The notes beneath the pieces are model-generated. The model searched no databases and was not told the origin of the DNA. It saw nothing but the letters and a program-made list of their open reading frames with translations. A stretch of 64,000 nucleotides of DNA. Source: Methanobacteriota archaeon (GTDB lineage: Archaea; Thermoplasmatota; Poseidoniia; Poseidoniales; Thalassarchaeaceae). Shown here in pieces: positions 43,751 through 52,625 of the stretch (the first letter of the stretch is position 1; each line of letters begins with the position of its first letter). The position numbers were made by a program, and so were the translations under genes. The stretch covers positions 18,018 to 82,017 of the forward strand of contig PBGL02000011.1 in assembly GCA_002718995.2 (NCBI GenBank), given 5' to 3'.

Positions 43751-44131
43751 TCATTGATACTCCCTGAACCTCTTACCACAGTTTTTGCACGTACAAACCT
43801 TGGTCTCTGGCTCATCGGAGCTCCTTGTCTGCATCAGTATGACGTATATCTCATTCAGATCGCATTTAGGGCATCTTATGTCCCCTACGCGCAGGACTCC
43901 CTTGCCACCTTCATCCTCAACAACCTCGGTCAGGTGCTTCAGGTCCTTTGACTCCCCGGATGACCTTGCAGTGCTGAGATCGATCGTCTCACCTGTCATC
44001 GGGTCGGTGAACTCAGCTCCTTTGCCATCCATCCCGGTAAGCGGCCCCTCATATCCACAGGTGTAGTTAGTGCACCTAATATTGCCGTTTGGCTCCATGA
44101 ATCCAAGGGTGCCACATTCGGGGCAGAACAT
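43751..44131 (-). CDS. tfs: transcription elongation factor TFS (TFIIS/RPB9-like)
   Basis: Induces transcript cleavage in arrested archaeal RNA polymerase. The 126-residue product has an N-terminal zinc ribbon beginning MFCPECGTLGFMEPNG and a C-terminal ribbon (CPKCDLNEIYVILMQTRSSD, then CTCKNCGKRFREY). The acidic tip that reaches the active site (usually an Asp-Glu pair in RSADEP) is present as RSSDEP. The linker is longer than usual. Together with pcn it makes a replication and transcription pair. Confidence 0.95.
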   Translation of the reverse strand: MFCPECGTLGFMEPNGNIRCTNYTCGYEGPLTGMDGKGAEFTDPMTGETIDLSTARSSGESKDLKHLTEVVEDEGGKGVLRVGDIRCPKCDLNEIYVILMQTRSSDEPETKVCTCKNCGKRFREYQ

Positions 44132-44200
44132 TTCTCACATCACCTGTCAGTTTACACAGACATAGCAGGGCTGAGTCAACAGACTATTCAACTATTCTAC

Positions 44201-44220
44201 AAAAAGGGCCAATTTTGGCC
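44201..44220 (-). terminator. hairpin plus U-run terminator behind crcB
   Basis: On the minus strand, starting 5 bases after the crcB stop, the sequence forms a perfect hairpin GGCCAA-AA-TTGGCC (44207-44220) followed by CTTTTTG. That is a GC-containing stem with a T-run, the form of an intrinsic terminator. Archaeal termination depends mainly on the T-run; the stem may stabilise the 3' end. Confidence 0.6.
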
Positions 44221-44224
44221 TTCA

Positions 44225-44599
44225 TTATGAAGCAATGGAAAGGGCTGCACGATATCCAAGCCATGCCAAGATCAGGCTTCCAGCGATACTCATGGTCACA
44301 TATGCCGCAGCCGTACCCGCCGAATCCTCTGACAACCTAACCGAGTCCATAGCAAAGGTCGACATAGTCGTGAAAGCACCTAAAATGCCTGTCCCCAGAA
44401 GAACCACACTACCCTCACTCATAACCGTCCCAGCTGCGATGACGCCAAAGAGAACACCAAGCATGAGTGATCCAACTAGATTGATCGCCAGCGTTGCATA
44501 CGGCTCTGAGTCAGGCCCAGATACGGTTTGTAAGACATATCTCAGAACCGCTCCGACGGCCCCTCCAATTGCTACCAAGGCCAGTAGCTTGGTGTCCAT
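44225..44599 (-). CDS. crcB: fluoride channel CrcB/Fluc
   Basis: Exports fluoride as a dual-topology dimer. The 124-residue product has four membrane helices and family motifs: GGAVGAVLRYVLQ near the N-terminus, AINLVGSLMLGVLFG with the channel Asn, and GILGAFTTMSTFAMDS, which carries the central Na-binding break and the TM3 STF residues. Only one crcB is present, so a homodimer is expected. No fluoride riboswitch could be drawn upstream. A terminator-like hairpin follows the stop. Confidence 0.94.
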   Translation of the reverse strand: MDTKLLALVAIGGAVGAVLRYVLQTVSGPDSEPYATLAINLVGSLMLGVLFGVIAAGTVMSEGSVVLLGTGILGAFTTMSTFAMDSVRLSEDSAGTAAAYVTMSIAGSLILAWLGYRAALSIAS

Positions 44600-44689
44600 G
44601 ATGGTACACGGAAACTAGACGTTTTCATCCCTTCGCTCATTTCCAATATCTTCCGCACCGTTGAAGCGGGGTGACTCAACGCGTAAGGC

Positions 44690-45694
44690 GTGGAAATACG
44701 GTTCGACTGGAGGATGGCGCGAGTCGTCGACCAACAAGGCTCGGTCCTCGATCAATTGGATTGGGGCCCCTCTAGGTCCCCTGCCGCCCTCGCTACAAGG
44801 CTCTCCGATCTCCAATCAGGAAGGATGAGTCCCGAGGCAAGGGCTCTCCGAGATAGGTTTCCAGATGCCGAACCAAATCCACTTGGTGCCATGGATGACC
44901 CAGAATGGCCGGAAAATACGCCTGAAGAGCAAGATTTGTTCTCAGATGCCACCGCGATCCTCGCCCGTAGGGGCGTCGCTGAATCTGCAGCGGACAAGGA
45001 TAGGAGATTGGACATGCTTTCCTCCTCCTCGGTGGAGCTGCGCGCAGCTTGGACCACACAGGAGGCACGGTCAGTGGAGTGGGCTGGCCTTTTCCTCCCC
45101 GACCTCGATTTGGACGGAATGAGGGCGGAGATACCCCAAGCAATCTCCGGGGCCAAAGACATTGATTCGGCTGCAGAGTCCCTGGGAGTCGATGAACCAA
45201 CTCACAAGCCCTCGGGGGCTGAGTGGGAGGCAATGAAGTCACAAGCCAGAGGTGTGGTGGAGATATCCTCCAGGCTGGAGTCGAATGAGGAGGCGACAAA
45301 GCAACTGGCCAGGGATTACATTCCAACTCTGAGCTTGCTGGTCGGGCCTCTAGGCGCGGCAAGGATGGTAGTTCTGGCCGGTGGTAGGGAGAGACTGGCT
45401 AGGATGCCAAGCGGAAGCCTGCAGGTCCTGGGGGCCACCGGCGCCATGGCCGCACACAGGAGAGGAGCGCCGCCCCCAAAACACTCCCCGATTCTGTTCT
45501 CAATGCCCCTGGTAAGCCGCTCACCTAGGTGGGTGAGGGGCAAGGTATCTCGCTTCCTGGCTGGAAAGTGCTCAATCGCAGTAAGGGTCGACCACTTCGA
45601 CGGAGAGCCATGGGACGAGGAACAAATAGCCGAGATTCACAGAGAGGCAGAGGGGATCAGAGATAAGTTCCCAAAGCCCCCAAAGAGGGGCTGA
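44690..45694 (+). CDS. nop5: Nop5 (Nop56/58 family), C/D box sRNP core protein
   Basis: Scaffold of the archaeal box C/D RNP that guides 2'-O-methylation of rRNA and tRNA, binding L7Ae-RNA and fibrillarin. The 334-residue product has a variable N-terminal domain, the coiled-coil region with RSVEWAGLFLPDLD (the YSWxFPEL-type segment, diverged), and a well-kept Nop domain: LAGGRERLARMPSGSLQVLG, the GAPPPKHSPILFSMPLVS segment and RGKVSRFLAGKCSIAVRVDHF. It is followed at 1 base by fibrillarin, the usual archaeal order. The start is a GTG; an ATG at 44714 is also possible. Confidence 0.88.
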   Translation: MEIRFDWRMARVVDQQGSVLDQLDWGPSRSPAALATRLSDLQSGRMSPEARALRDRFPDAEPNPLGAMDDPEWPENTPEEQDLFSDATAILARRGVAESAADKDRRLDMLSSSSVELRAAWTTQEARSVEWAGLFLPDLDLDGMRAEIPQAISGAKDIDSAAESLGVDEPTHKPSGAEWEAMKSQARGVVEISSRLESNEEATKQLARDYIPTLSLLVGPLGAARMVVLAGGRERLARMPSGSLQVLGATGAMAAHRRGAPPPKHSPILFSMPLVSRSPRWVRGKVSRFLAGKCSIAVRVDHFDGEPWDEEQIAEIHREAEGIRDKFPKPPKRG

Positions 45695-45695
45695 C

Positions 45696-46394
45696 ATGCC
45701 TCGGAAGCCCATCCTCCTGGGATGGGGGATCAGGAAGGAAGGAAGGTCACTATGGACCAGAAATGCAAATCGTGGAGTCTCCTTGAGGGGCGAGAGGAGG
45801 AAGAGGGACGGAAGAGTCGAATGGAGGCAGTGGAGCCCGAAAAAGTCGAAAGTCGCTGCCGCATTGGTCAGGACCAAGGGAGATCCCTCCGAATTGCTTC
45901 CGAAGACTGGCTCTACATGCCTGTACCTAGGCGCATCAGCAGGAAGCACCGTGAGCCACATACATGATCACGTATGCGGCTCTGGGAACCATCATGGAGG
46001 ACAGGTCGTCGCAGTGGAGATTTCGCCTAGGATGATGAGGGAGCTTGTACCTCTGGCAGACTCCAGGCCCGGACTGATCCCTGTCCTTGGAGATGCCAGG
46101 GATATTGCGACAGTAGCGCCTTACCTTAGGGCAAAGGCCGACTGGCTGCACCAGGATATCTCCATCGCAGATCAGGCCGAGGCCTTCGTTAAGATGTCCG
46201 AAGCGTTCCTAGCTCCCGGGGGCACGGCTCTGCTGAGCCTCAAGGCCGCCAGCGAGAGATCGGCAGAAGGAGGGGATATCGAAAAGTTCAGCCACGCTGA
46301 GAAAGTAATATCAGAGTCTAAATTGGAACTGGTTGAGAGGATAGACCTGAGTGGCCTAGAAGAGCAACACGCAGTTTTCCACACTAGGATATGA
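45696..46394 (+). CDS. flpA: fibrillarin-like rRNA/tRNA 2'-O-methyltransferase
   Basis: Catalytic subunit of box C/D RNPs. The 232-residue protein has the fibrillarin N-terminal beta domain (rich in Arg, with RVEWRQWSPKKSKVAAAL). The SAM-binding fold reads CLYLGASAGSTVSHIHDHV, VVAVEISPRMMRELV and LGDARD, and the catalytic region ADWLHQDIS matches the DVxQ-type segment. It directly follows nop5 with 1 base between stop and start, so the complex partners are co-expressed. Confidence 0.93.
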   Translation: MPRKPILLGWGIRKEGRSLWTRNANRGVSLRGERRKRDGRVEWRQWSPKKSKVAAALVRTKGDPSELLPKTGSTCLYLGASAGSTVSHIHDHVCGSGNHHGGQVVAVEISPRMMRELVPLADSRPGLIPVLGDARDIATVAPYLRAKADWLHQDISIADQAEAFVKMSEAFLAPGGTALLSLKAASERSAEGGDIEKFSHAEKVISESKLELVERIDLSGLEEQHAVFHTRI

Positions 46395-46817
46395 CTACAT
46401 TCCCAGTGCGCCGGCGCCAATTAGTCCAACACCAGCCACGACAGCGATATAGGCAAATATCGACAGGTAGTTCATCACCAGTCCGGCTATCGCCATCCCC
46501 TTGTTCATCCCATTCATCTCCTTCGCCTTCCTGAGTCCGATGTGGCCGAGAATCACTCCTGCGACCGTCGTTATTGGGGCTAAGCACGCAGTGACGCAGA
46601 GGAGCCCTGCAGTGATGTGGCAGAACCACGTGACGAGACCCATGACCATGCTGATGGTGGCTTCGTCGTTGCTAGGCTGGACCATCATCATCGGCTGGAC
46701 ATACGGCCCGCTCGATACCTGTCCAGCTTCTCCAACGTTAGGGGTGCCTGACAGGACCACAGTCTTGGGCGCCTCATTGGACTCCATTGGCTGGCCGCCA
46801 GACTCTTCCATGACCAT
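46395..46817 (-). CDS. DUF4190-type small membrane protein
   Basis: About 140 residues from an ATG at 46817. A Ser/Pro/Met-rich soluble N-terminus of ~50 residues precedes two or three hydrophobic segments around TAGLLCVTACLAPITTVAGVILGHIGLRKAKEM and MNYLSIFAYIAVVAGVGLIGAGAL. The IxLGHIGLRKA(K)...NxGxAIAGLVMNYL pattern is typical of the DUF4190 family, found in many bacteria and archaea without known function. It is convergent with fibrillarin and divergent from fpg. Confidence 0.75.
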   Translation of the reverse strand: MVMEESGGQPMESNEAPKTVVLSGTPNVGEAGQVSSGPYVQPMMMVQPSNDEATISMVMGLVTWFCHITAGLLCVTACLAPITTVAGVILGHIGLRKAKEMNGMNKGMAIAGLVMNYLSIFAYIAVVAGVGLIGAGALGM

Positions 46818-46908
46818 TCCAAGAGACTCTGGGATATGAGTCTTGAGGGCCCATCCCGCGGCATAAAGCCTCAGATATCCTCTTTGAGCTATCTGCACTC
46901 CGAAACTC

Positions 46909-47802
46909 GTGCCAGAGCTTCCAGAGGTCGAAACGGTCCGTCAGGGACTAATCAGGCACCTCGTTGGCCGAAGGGTCACCGAGCTCCAACTGAGGAGGCA
47001 GGACCTCAGATTCCCCTTTCCGGATGGATTCTCTGGAGCCATCTCCGGAAGGAGGGTAGTGGGCATCGATAGGAGGGCTAAGTACCTCCTGATCAGGATG
47101 GAGGGGGATATCACATGGCTTTGCCACCTCGGGATGAGCGGACGGTGGACCCTAATCGGAGGCGGGCGTGAGGGAAGGCCCGGGGCATTCTCCCACGGGG
47201 CTGCAGTAGGCAGTGGAGACGGGCCACATGATTGGGTAGTGGCACATCTGGACGACGGGGGTACAGCAGTTTACTCTGACCACAGGAGATTTGGCATTAT
47301 GGACTGCTTCCCGACGGAGCAGGAGTCAGAACACAAGCTCCTGTCGCACCTAGGACCGGAACCCACCCCCGATCACCTGACCCCCTCGGAACTGGCTGAC
47401 AGGCTGAGAGGCCGCCGGATGCCAATCAAGACCGCCCTCCTGGACCAGAGGATAGTCGCCGGTCTCGGTAACATATACGTCTGTGAGATACTGCATCGCT
47501 CCGGCGTCTCACCCAGGAGGCTAGCCCACGGCGTCGCTGGAAAATCGGGAGTGACCAAGAGGGTCGAGAGAATCACCTACAACACGCATGCGGTCATCAC
47601 CGAGGCAATTGATGCAGGTGGCTCAACTTTGCAAGACTTCAGAGGTGTAGACGGCGAAGATGCGCTTGGATACTTCCCTCTCAACTTCGGCGTCTATGGG
47701 AGAGAAGGTCAAGATTGCGTAAAATCAGATTGCTCGGGTACAATAAGTAGAATCGTCCAATCCAATAGGTCGACTTTCTTCTGTCCAAAATGTCAGAATT
47801 GA
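46909..47802 (+). CDS. fpg: formamidopyrimidine-DNA glycosylase (Fpg/MutM or Nei-like)
   Basis: Removes oxidised bases, mainly 8-oxoguanine, and nicks the abasic site. The mature N-terminus PELPEVETVRQGL provides the catalytic Pro2 and Glu3, encoded after a GTG start. The H2TH region reads GLGNIYVCEILHRSGVSPRR. The C-terminal zinc finger begins FGVYGREGQDCVKSDC and ends FFCPKCQN. The protein is 297 residues, normal length. Fpg is bacterial in distribution and rare in archaea, so transfer is likely. It sits beside an oxygen-dependent metabolism gene set, which fits a need for oxidative repair. Confidence 0.93.
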   Translation: MPELPEVETVRQGLIRHLVGRRVTELQLRRQDLRFPFPDGFSGAISGRRVVGIDRRAKYLLIRMEGDITWLCHLGMSGRWTLIGGGREGRPGAFSHGAAVGSGDGPHDWVVAHLDDGGTAVYSDHRRFGIMDCFPTEQESEHKLLSHLGPEPTPDHLTPSELADRLRGRRMPIKTALLDQRIVAGLGNIYVCEILHRSGVSPRRLAHGVAGKSGVTKRVERITYNTHAVITEAIDAGGSTLQDFRGVDGEDALGYFPLNFGVYGREGQDCVKSDCSGTISRIVQSNRSTFFCPKCQN

Positions 47803-47875
47803 GGCTATGTTTATGAGCCTGGATTTTGAGCAGATAGTCCCGCCAGTAATTTTCTGATTCCCCAGTATCGAGACA

Positions 47876-47895
47876 GTTCACACTGTTACGTGAAC
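47876..47895. repeat. overlapping small palindromes in the fpg-47952 intergenic region
   Basis: GTTCAC at 47876-47881 is mirrored by GTGAAC at 47890-47895. Within the same stretch ACAGT at 47873-47877 is mirrored by ACTGT at 47882-47886. The 149-base gap between fpg and the next gene is otherwise AT-rich. An operator is possible, but arms this short can arise by chance. Confidence 0.25.
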
Positions 47896-47951
47896 GTTCG
47901 ACTAAGATTCGGAATTTGTAATGGCAATTCACGCAAAGAAGGAAGAAAATT

Positions 47952-48539
47952 ATGAGAAAAGGAACAGAATCAGATGGCATTTGGAAATTGATATTGATTA
48001 GAGACGGAAGTCAGGACTACACGCACGTACTCTGTGAGGCCGATTTCAAGTACGGAAGAACCTCCGAAGAATTGGAATTATTTGATGTAAAGAGACTGCC
48101 CTCGGGCCTCATTCAGCTTGTTGAGGAGCACCCCTTTAACCTCTATGAGGAGGCCTTGGAAACTGGATTCATCGTTGAGATGACTAGACGAGGATCAAGG
48201 GGCGGCGGCTGGATGAAATTCACATCTTCATTGATGATGATTAGTAATGTGCCATTCGAGGCTCCACGGGGACTCTATGCCAATGAAATCGGCAGCACCC
48301 TTGAGTTCCAGAGAGTTGGATGTCCGGGAAGTAGTGAGGAACTACCAGATACTATCTGGCTAAGAGTCAAGGAACTGCCCCTGAATTACGTAGCATGGGC
48401 ATTCGAAAATGGAATATTTTCATCACCCGGAGGTCATCAGACTACCTTAGATTCATGGCTCGAATTGCCAAAGTTAGTGAATAAAGTGCCATTGCTAGTT
48501 CTTCCGGGAGAGTCGAAAAAAACCCATCGTTTCATTTGA
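47952..48539 (+). CDS. unknown soluble protein
   Basis: Not recognised. It has 195 residues, without signal peptide or membrane helix. The N-terminus IWKLILIRDGSQDYTHVLCE and later SLMMISNVPFEAPRGLYANE look like beta strands, and the protein is rich in aromatic residues. Base composition is more AT-rich than the neighbouring fpg and aquaporin genes, and it is flanked by AT-rich gaps on both sides. This could reflect a recent acquisition or simply a weakly expressed local gene. No function is proposed. Confidence 0.65.
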   Translation: MRKGTESDGIWKLILIRDGSQDYTHVLCEADFKYGRTSEELELFDVKRLPSGLIQLVEEHPFNLYEEALETGFIVEMTRRGSRGGGWMKFTSSLMMISNVPFEAPRGLYANEIGSTLEFQRVGCPGSSEELPDTIWLRVKELPLNYVAWAFENGIFSSPGGHQTTLDSWLELPKLVNKVPLLVLPGESKKTHRFI

Positions 48540-48581
48540 GGGCCAAAAATATTCATTTGCCAATCACGCAGGAGAGTTTCC

Positions 48582-49220
48582 ATGACTGAGTACAGCCTAC
48601 GAGCCAAACTGATCACTGAATTCATCGGGACCTTCTTCCTGACCCTCACTATTTGCACGGCCGCCGCGTTCGGGACCGCCGGGAGCTACGCGCCGTTCGC
48701 GATAGCATCCACCTTGATGGTGATGATTTACGCAGGGGGACACGTCTCGGGCGCCCATTACAACCCGGCTGTGACAATCTCGATCTACATGAGGGGGGCA
48801 TGCGACGTTTCGGATGTCGGCCCATACATCGTGTCCCAGGTGGTCGCAGGCATCGCAGCGGCCGTTGTCGCTGCCAACGTCTTAGTTCCAAGCGGCGAAG
48901 TCGGCCCTCTGGTGATGGACACAGCCCCCGCATTCGGGGCCGAACTAATGTTCACCTTCGCACTCGTTTTCGTGATACTCAACGTCGCCACCTCGGAATC
49001 CACTGAGGGAAATGGGTACTATGGAGCGGCCATAGCCTTTGTTGTACTCGCAGGGGCCCTAACAGTGGGTTCGATTTCAGGGGCCTCGTTCAACCCAGCG
49101 GTAACGGCTTCCCTGGTCTCTGCAGGGGTGATGGAAGTCGCGGACTTGTGGGTCCACATTGTTCCCCAGTTGGTCGGCGGTGCTCTCGCCGCGCTCGTTT
49201 TCAATTTCCAGCAGAATTAG
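48582..49220 (+). CDS. aquaporin/glycerol facilitator (MIP family)
   Basis: Passive channel for water or small neutral solutes. The 212-residue product has six membrane helices and the two half-helix NPA motifs: SGAHYNPAVT and SGASFNPAVT. The shortness of the loops suggests a water-type rather than glycerol-type channel, but the selectivity filter was not resolved. A TATA-like AT tract (aaaaatatt, 48545-48553) lies about 30 bases upstream of the ATG, suggesting its own promoter and a short leader. The convergent IcmF gene ends 4 bases after its stop. Confidence 0.93.
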   Translation: MTEYSLRAKLITEFIGTFFLTLTICTAAAFGTAGSYAPFAIASTLMVMIYAGGHVSGAHYNPAVTISIYMRGACDVSDVGPYIVSQVVAGIAAAVVAANVLVPSGEVGPLVMDTAPAFGAELMFTFALVFVILNVATSESTEGNGYYGAAIAFVVLAGALTVGSISGASFNPAVTASLVSAGVMEVADLWVHIVPQLVGGALAALVFNFQQN

Positions 49221-49224
49221 CGGA

Positions 49225-52200
49225 CTACATGTTCCGACGGAATTTCCCGCCGCTCTCGAATAGAGCCTGCGTGACTTGTCCAACTGAGCAGTGCTCCACA
49301 ATGTCCATCATGACCTCGAACAGGTTGTCACCATCCCTCGCAGCCTTCTTCAGCCTCTCTAATCCTGCCTCGGCCTCAGCAGTGTTAGCATCCTTGAAAG
49401 CTCCATTTCGCTCAATGACCATTCTCTTCTCAGCCTCGTCTGAACGTGTCACTTCGACATCAAAGTCCTCTGCAGAGACCGACTCTTCCTCTGGATCGGT
49501 GAAGGTGTTGACGCCCACTATGGGGGTCTCGCCAGTGTGCTTGCGATGCTCGTAGACCATCCCCTCGTCCTGTATCCTGTTCCTCTGGTAGTTGACTTCG
49601 AGTGAGCCCAGAACTCCTCCTCTGTTGTGCATCTCCTCGAAGATCTTCAGAACCTGCTCCTCGACCTCATCGGTCAGAAACTCGGCTATGAATGAGCCCT
49701 GCAGGGGGTTCTCGTTGCGCAGCCATCCGTACTCCTTTGCAAGGATCAGCTGGATGGCGACGGCGTCCCTGACGGTGTCCTCTGTGGGTGTGCCGAAGGC
49801 CTCGTCCCTACTGTTGGTGTGCAGGCTATTGGCATTGTCTGCGAGAGCGTAAAGTGCCTGAAGGGTAGTCCTGTAGTCGTTCCATGTGAACTCTTGGGAG
49901 TGCAGCGACCTTCCACTGCTCTGGATGTGGTATTTCAGTTTCTGGCCACGCTCACTCACTCCGTACAGGTCACGCATCGCTATGGCCCATATCCTCCTTG
50001 ATACCCTGCCTATTACGGCGTACTCTGGGTCCATTCCGTTGGAGAAGAACCAGGAGAAGTTTCTGAGGAACTTGTCCGCATCTAACCCTCTCGCTTTGAA
50101 CAGCTCGACGTAGGTAAGGCCGTTAGAAAGCGTTAGGGCAGACTGAGTTATTGGATTTGCACCAGCCTCGTCGATGTGGTAGCCACTGATGCTCACGAAG
50201 TAGTGATTACGAACGTCGTTGTCAACATAGAACTCAGCCACGTCGCCCATCATCTTGAGTGCAGTATCGAGGTTGAATACTAGGGTGTTCTGCCCCATTG
50301 CCTCCTTTAGCTGATCAGCCTGCACTGTTCCACGGACGCTCGATAGTGTGGCTGATCTAATCTTGGCGACCTCCTCTTCTGTGGGGTCCCTGCCTTTATC
50401 TTCAGCGAATTTTCTAGTTTGCTGCTTGATTGCCACGTTGAAGAATGCAGCCAAGTGCCACCAGTAGTTGCCATTTATCGTCATGCTCACCGAAGTATTG
50501 GGGGCGCATAGATCGAAGCCCTCGAAGAGCCTGTCCATCTCTTCTATCGTGCTAATGCTGACTCCTGATTCGCAGACCTTTCCGAAAATGTCCAGTCTCT
50601 CCTGGGGATCATTTCCATAGAGGCTAGGCGAGTCGAATGCGACAGAGAGGCGGTTGAAACCCTGGTCCTGTGAAAGGAAGTGATACCTCTTGTTTGTCCT
50701 CTCCGCGCTCCCCTCTCCTGCGAACATTCTGACCGGTAACTCATCCTGCCTCCTGAATGGGAAGACCCCTCCTGTGAACGGAAATGACCCAGGTGCGTTC
50801 TCCTTGCGGATCCACTCCAGTCTCTCGCCCCAGTCCTCAGATTTTGGGAGAGCCACTCTGGGTACTTTGGTCCCAGACATCGTCTCATGGGTCGTCTTGA
50901 CAGGAATTTCCCTGCCCCTGACTGAGTAACTTGCCTGGCCAGAGCGATACGCCTCCGCCATTTCCTCGAAGCCCTCAAGGGCATCCCATGCTGCTTGGGG
51001 TACGCTTGACCTGACTTCGGCTGCCTCGGCCAACAGGTCTTCTGCCGCGCTGGTCTTGTCGGATGACCTCATTTGTCCTGCCGCTGCCTCTAACTGCTGG
51101 ACTAGTCTCACTGCTCTGCTCGTCCCATGGGTTCTCTCGTGGTAGCCGCGGATGGAAGATGCGACTTCTGCCAAGTACCCCTGACGCTCAGGGGGTATCG
51201 GAGGCTCCCTGTTTGGAAGCCCATCCTTGCCCAGCCGTGGCTCCGACGCTGCGAACTCGGAACCGAAGCGATCGTTGAGCAGTACTGCCATCCCCTCCCA
51301 TAATTGGTCCACTCCTGCATCTGCGAACTGGCTAGCTATTGTCGGTACTACTGGCATCGACTCTGGCTTCTGGTCGAAAGCCTCTCTGTTCCTCTGTAAT
51401 TGTTTACGGATTTCAGTCAGAGCATCTTCCGCTCCGGGCCTGTCGAACTTATTCAGGACCACAATATCGGCGAAGTCCAGAGCTGCGAGCTTCTCCAGTT
51501 GACTGGGCGCGCCATATTCCCTCGTCGTGACGTATATGGATACGTCAGCTACTTCCGTGATGGCATCGTTTCCTTGTCCAATCCCACTGGTTTCGACAAG
51601 TACTAGATCGAATCCTACTGCCTTGCATACTTGGACAGCACGACCTATACAGTCCGCTATCTCTCTGCCGCTTTCTCTACTTGCAAATGAGCGCATGAAC
51701 AGGTTCGGGTCGGTGAGAGAGTTCATTCTGATTCGATCCCCAAGTAATGCCCCGCCCGTCTTCTTACGTGTGGGATCCGTTGCCAGAAGGGCGACCTTGG
51801 CACCAGGGTTATCTCTCCTGATTCTTAGCATAACCTCGTCCATGAGGCTGGACTTACCAGCACCACCTGTCCCGGTTATTCCCACTACTGGACACTCCAC
51901 GGAGGGATCCCTGGAACGGGTCCTCGTCAAGGCGTCCGAGAATTCTTCCTCTGAGCTGTTCTCTGCCATAGTAAGTAGCTTGGAGACGCCCCCATGGTCG
52001 TCTGCAGACACGGGCCCACTCAGTGACTCAAACCTGGTCTTCTCAAGAAGGTCGATCTCATTGGCCTTCTCCATTGCGTCCTGAACCATTCCGACGAGCC
52101 CCATCGAGCGACCGTCGTCAGGCGAGTATATCCTCGCTATCCCCTCGTCTGATAGGTGCTCGATCTCGTGCGGCAGTATTGTTCCGCCACCGCCTCCGAA

Positions 52201-52488
52201 CAGGAATACATGCTCGAAGCCAGCTTCATCCAGTATCTCTTTCGTATGGGTGAACATCTCTACTGCTCCTCCTTGATAGGAAGTGATGGCTACAGCATGC
52301 GCGTCCTCCTGAATGGCCGCTCTTGCGACCTCATCGGCCCCTCTGTCATGGCCCAGGTGGATTACCTCGCATCCCTGGCTCTGTAGTATCCTCCTGAATA
52401 TCCCTATGGCGGCGTCATGGCCATCAAAGATGGCCGCAGCCGTGATTACGCGGAGTGGCATAACGCCTGCTGAACCCCCCTCTGCCAT
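49225..52488 (-). CDS. icmF: IcmF: isobutyryl-CoA mutase fused to its G-protein chaperone
   Basis: Adenosylcobalamin-dependent interconversion of isobutyryl-CoA and n-butyryl-CoA. The 1087 residues are in the order peculiar to IcmF. First comes a B12-binding domain with the base-off His motif DGHDAAIG (22-29). The P-loop chaperone domain has GTGGAGKSS (206-214), NKFD and TSGIGQGND. The mutase TIM barrel from about residue 530 carries RMFAGEGSAERTN and SVSMTINGNYWWHL. The Phe in RMFAGEG, where methylmalonyl-CoA mutase has Tyr, indicates an isobutyryl-type substrate. ATG 52461 is an alternative start. IcmF is mainly bacterial. Confidence 0.93.
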   Translation of the reverse strand: MAEGGSAGVMPLRVITAAAIFDGHDAAIGIFRRILQSQGCEVIHLGHDRGADEVARAAIQEDAHAVAITSYQGGAVEMFTHTKEILDEAGFEHVFLFGGGGGTILPHEIEHLSDEGIARIYSPDDGRSMGLVGMVQDAMEKANEIDLLEKTRFESLSGPVSADDHGGVSKLLTMAENSSEEEFSDALTRTRSRDPSVECPVVGITGTGGAGKSSLMDEVMLRIRRDNPGAKVALLATDPTRKKTGGALLGDRIRMNSLTDPNLFMRSFASRESGREIADCIGRAVQVCKAVGFDLVLVETSGIGQGNDAITEVADVSIYVTTREYGAPSQLEKLAALDFADIVVLNKFDRPGAEDALTEIRKQLQRNREAFDQKPESMPVVPTIASQFADAGVDQLWEGMAVLLNDRFGSEFAASEPRLGKDGLPNREPPIPPERQGYLAEVASSIRGYHERTHGTSRAVRLVQQLEAAAGQMRSSDKTSAAEDLLAEAAEVRSSVPQAAWDALEGFEEMAEAYRSGQASYSVRGREIPVKTTHETMSGTKVPRVALPKSEDWGERLEWIRKENAPGSFPFTGGVFPFRRQDELPVRMFAGEGSAERTNKRYHFLSQDQGFNRLSVAFDSPSLYGNDPQERLDIFGKVCESGVSISTIEEMDRLFEGFDLCAPNTSVSMTINGNYWWHLAAFFNVAIKQQTRKFAEDKGRDPTEEEVAKIRSATLSSVRGTVQADQLKEAMGQNTLVFNLDTALKMMGDVAEFYVDNDVRNHYFVSISGYHIDEAGANPITQSALTLSNGLTYVELFKARGLDADKFLRNFSWFFSNGMDPEYAVIGRVSRRIWAIAMRDLYGVSERGQKLKYHIQSSGRSLHSQEFTWNDYRTTLQALYALADNANSLHTNSRDEAFGTPTEDTVRDAVAIQLILAKEYGWLRNENPLQGSFIAEFLTDEVEEQVLKIFEEMHNRGGVLGSLEVNYQRNRIQDEGMVYEHRKHTGETPIVGVNTFTDPEEESVSAEDFDVEVTRSDEAEKRMVIERNGAFKDANTAEAEAGLERLKKAARDGDNLFEVMMDIVEHCSVGQVTQALFESGGKFRRNM

Positions 52489-52625
52489 GATTCGCGGACA
52501 CTAATGGCACCCAAGAAGGCGCCGGATGCCCGCAAATCATGGATTTGGCAATAAATCGGCCTTATTGCACAACATTCGGATATTTCCGGGTGATAATTCA
52601 AGACCCCCCTGCATAGTACAAGTTT

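Noticed and set aside
44600..44690. Fluoride riboswitch upstream of crcB
   Set aside because: A GCGAAGGGATGAAAACG string on the crcB strand recalls part of the motif, but the required pairing and pseudoknot could not be drawn.
51527..52084. 185-residue reading frame on the plus strand
   Set aside because: It is fully antisense to icmF, rich in Ser and Pro as expected from a shadow frame, and has no motif.
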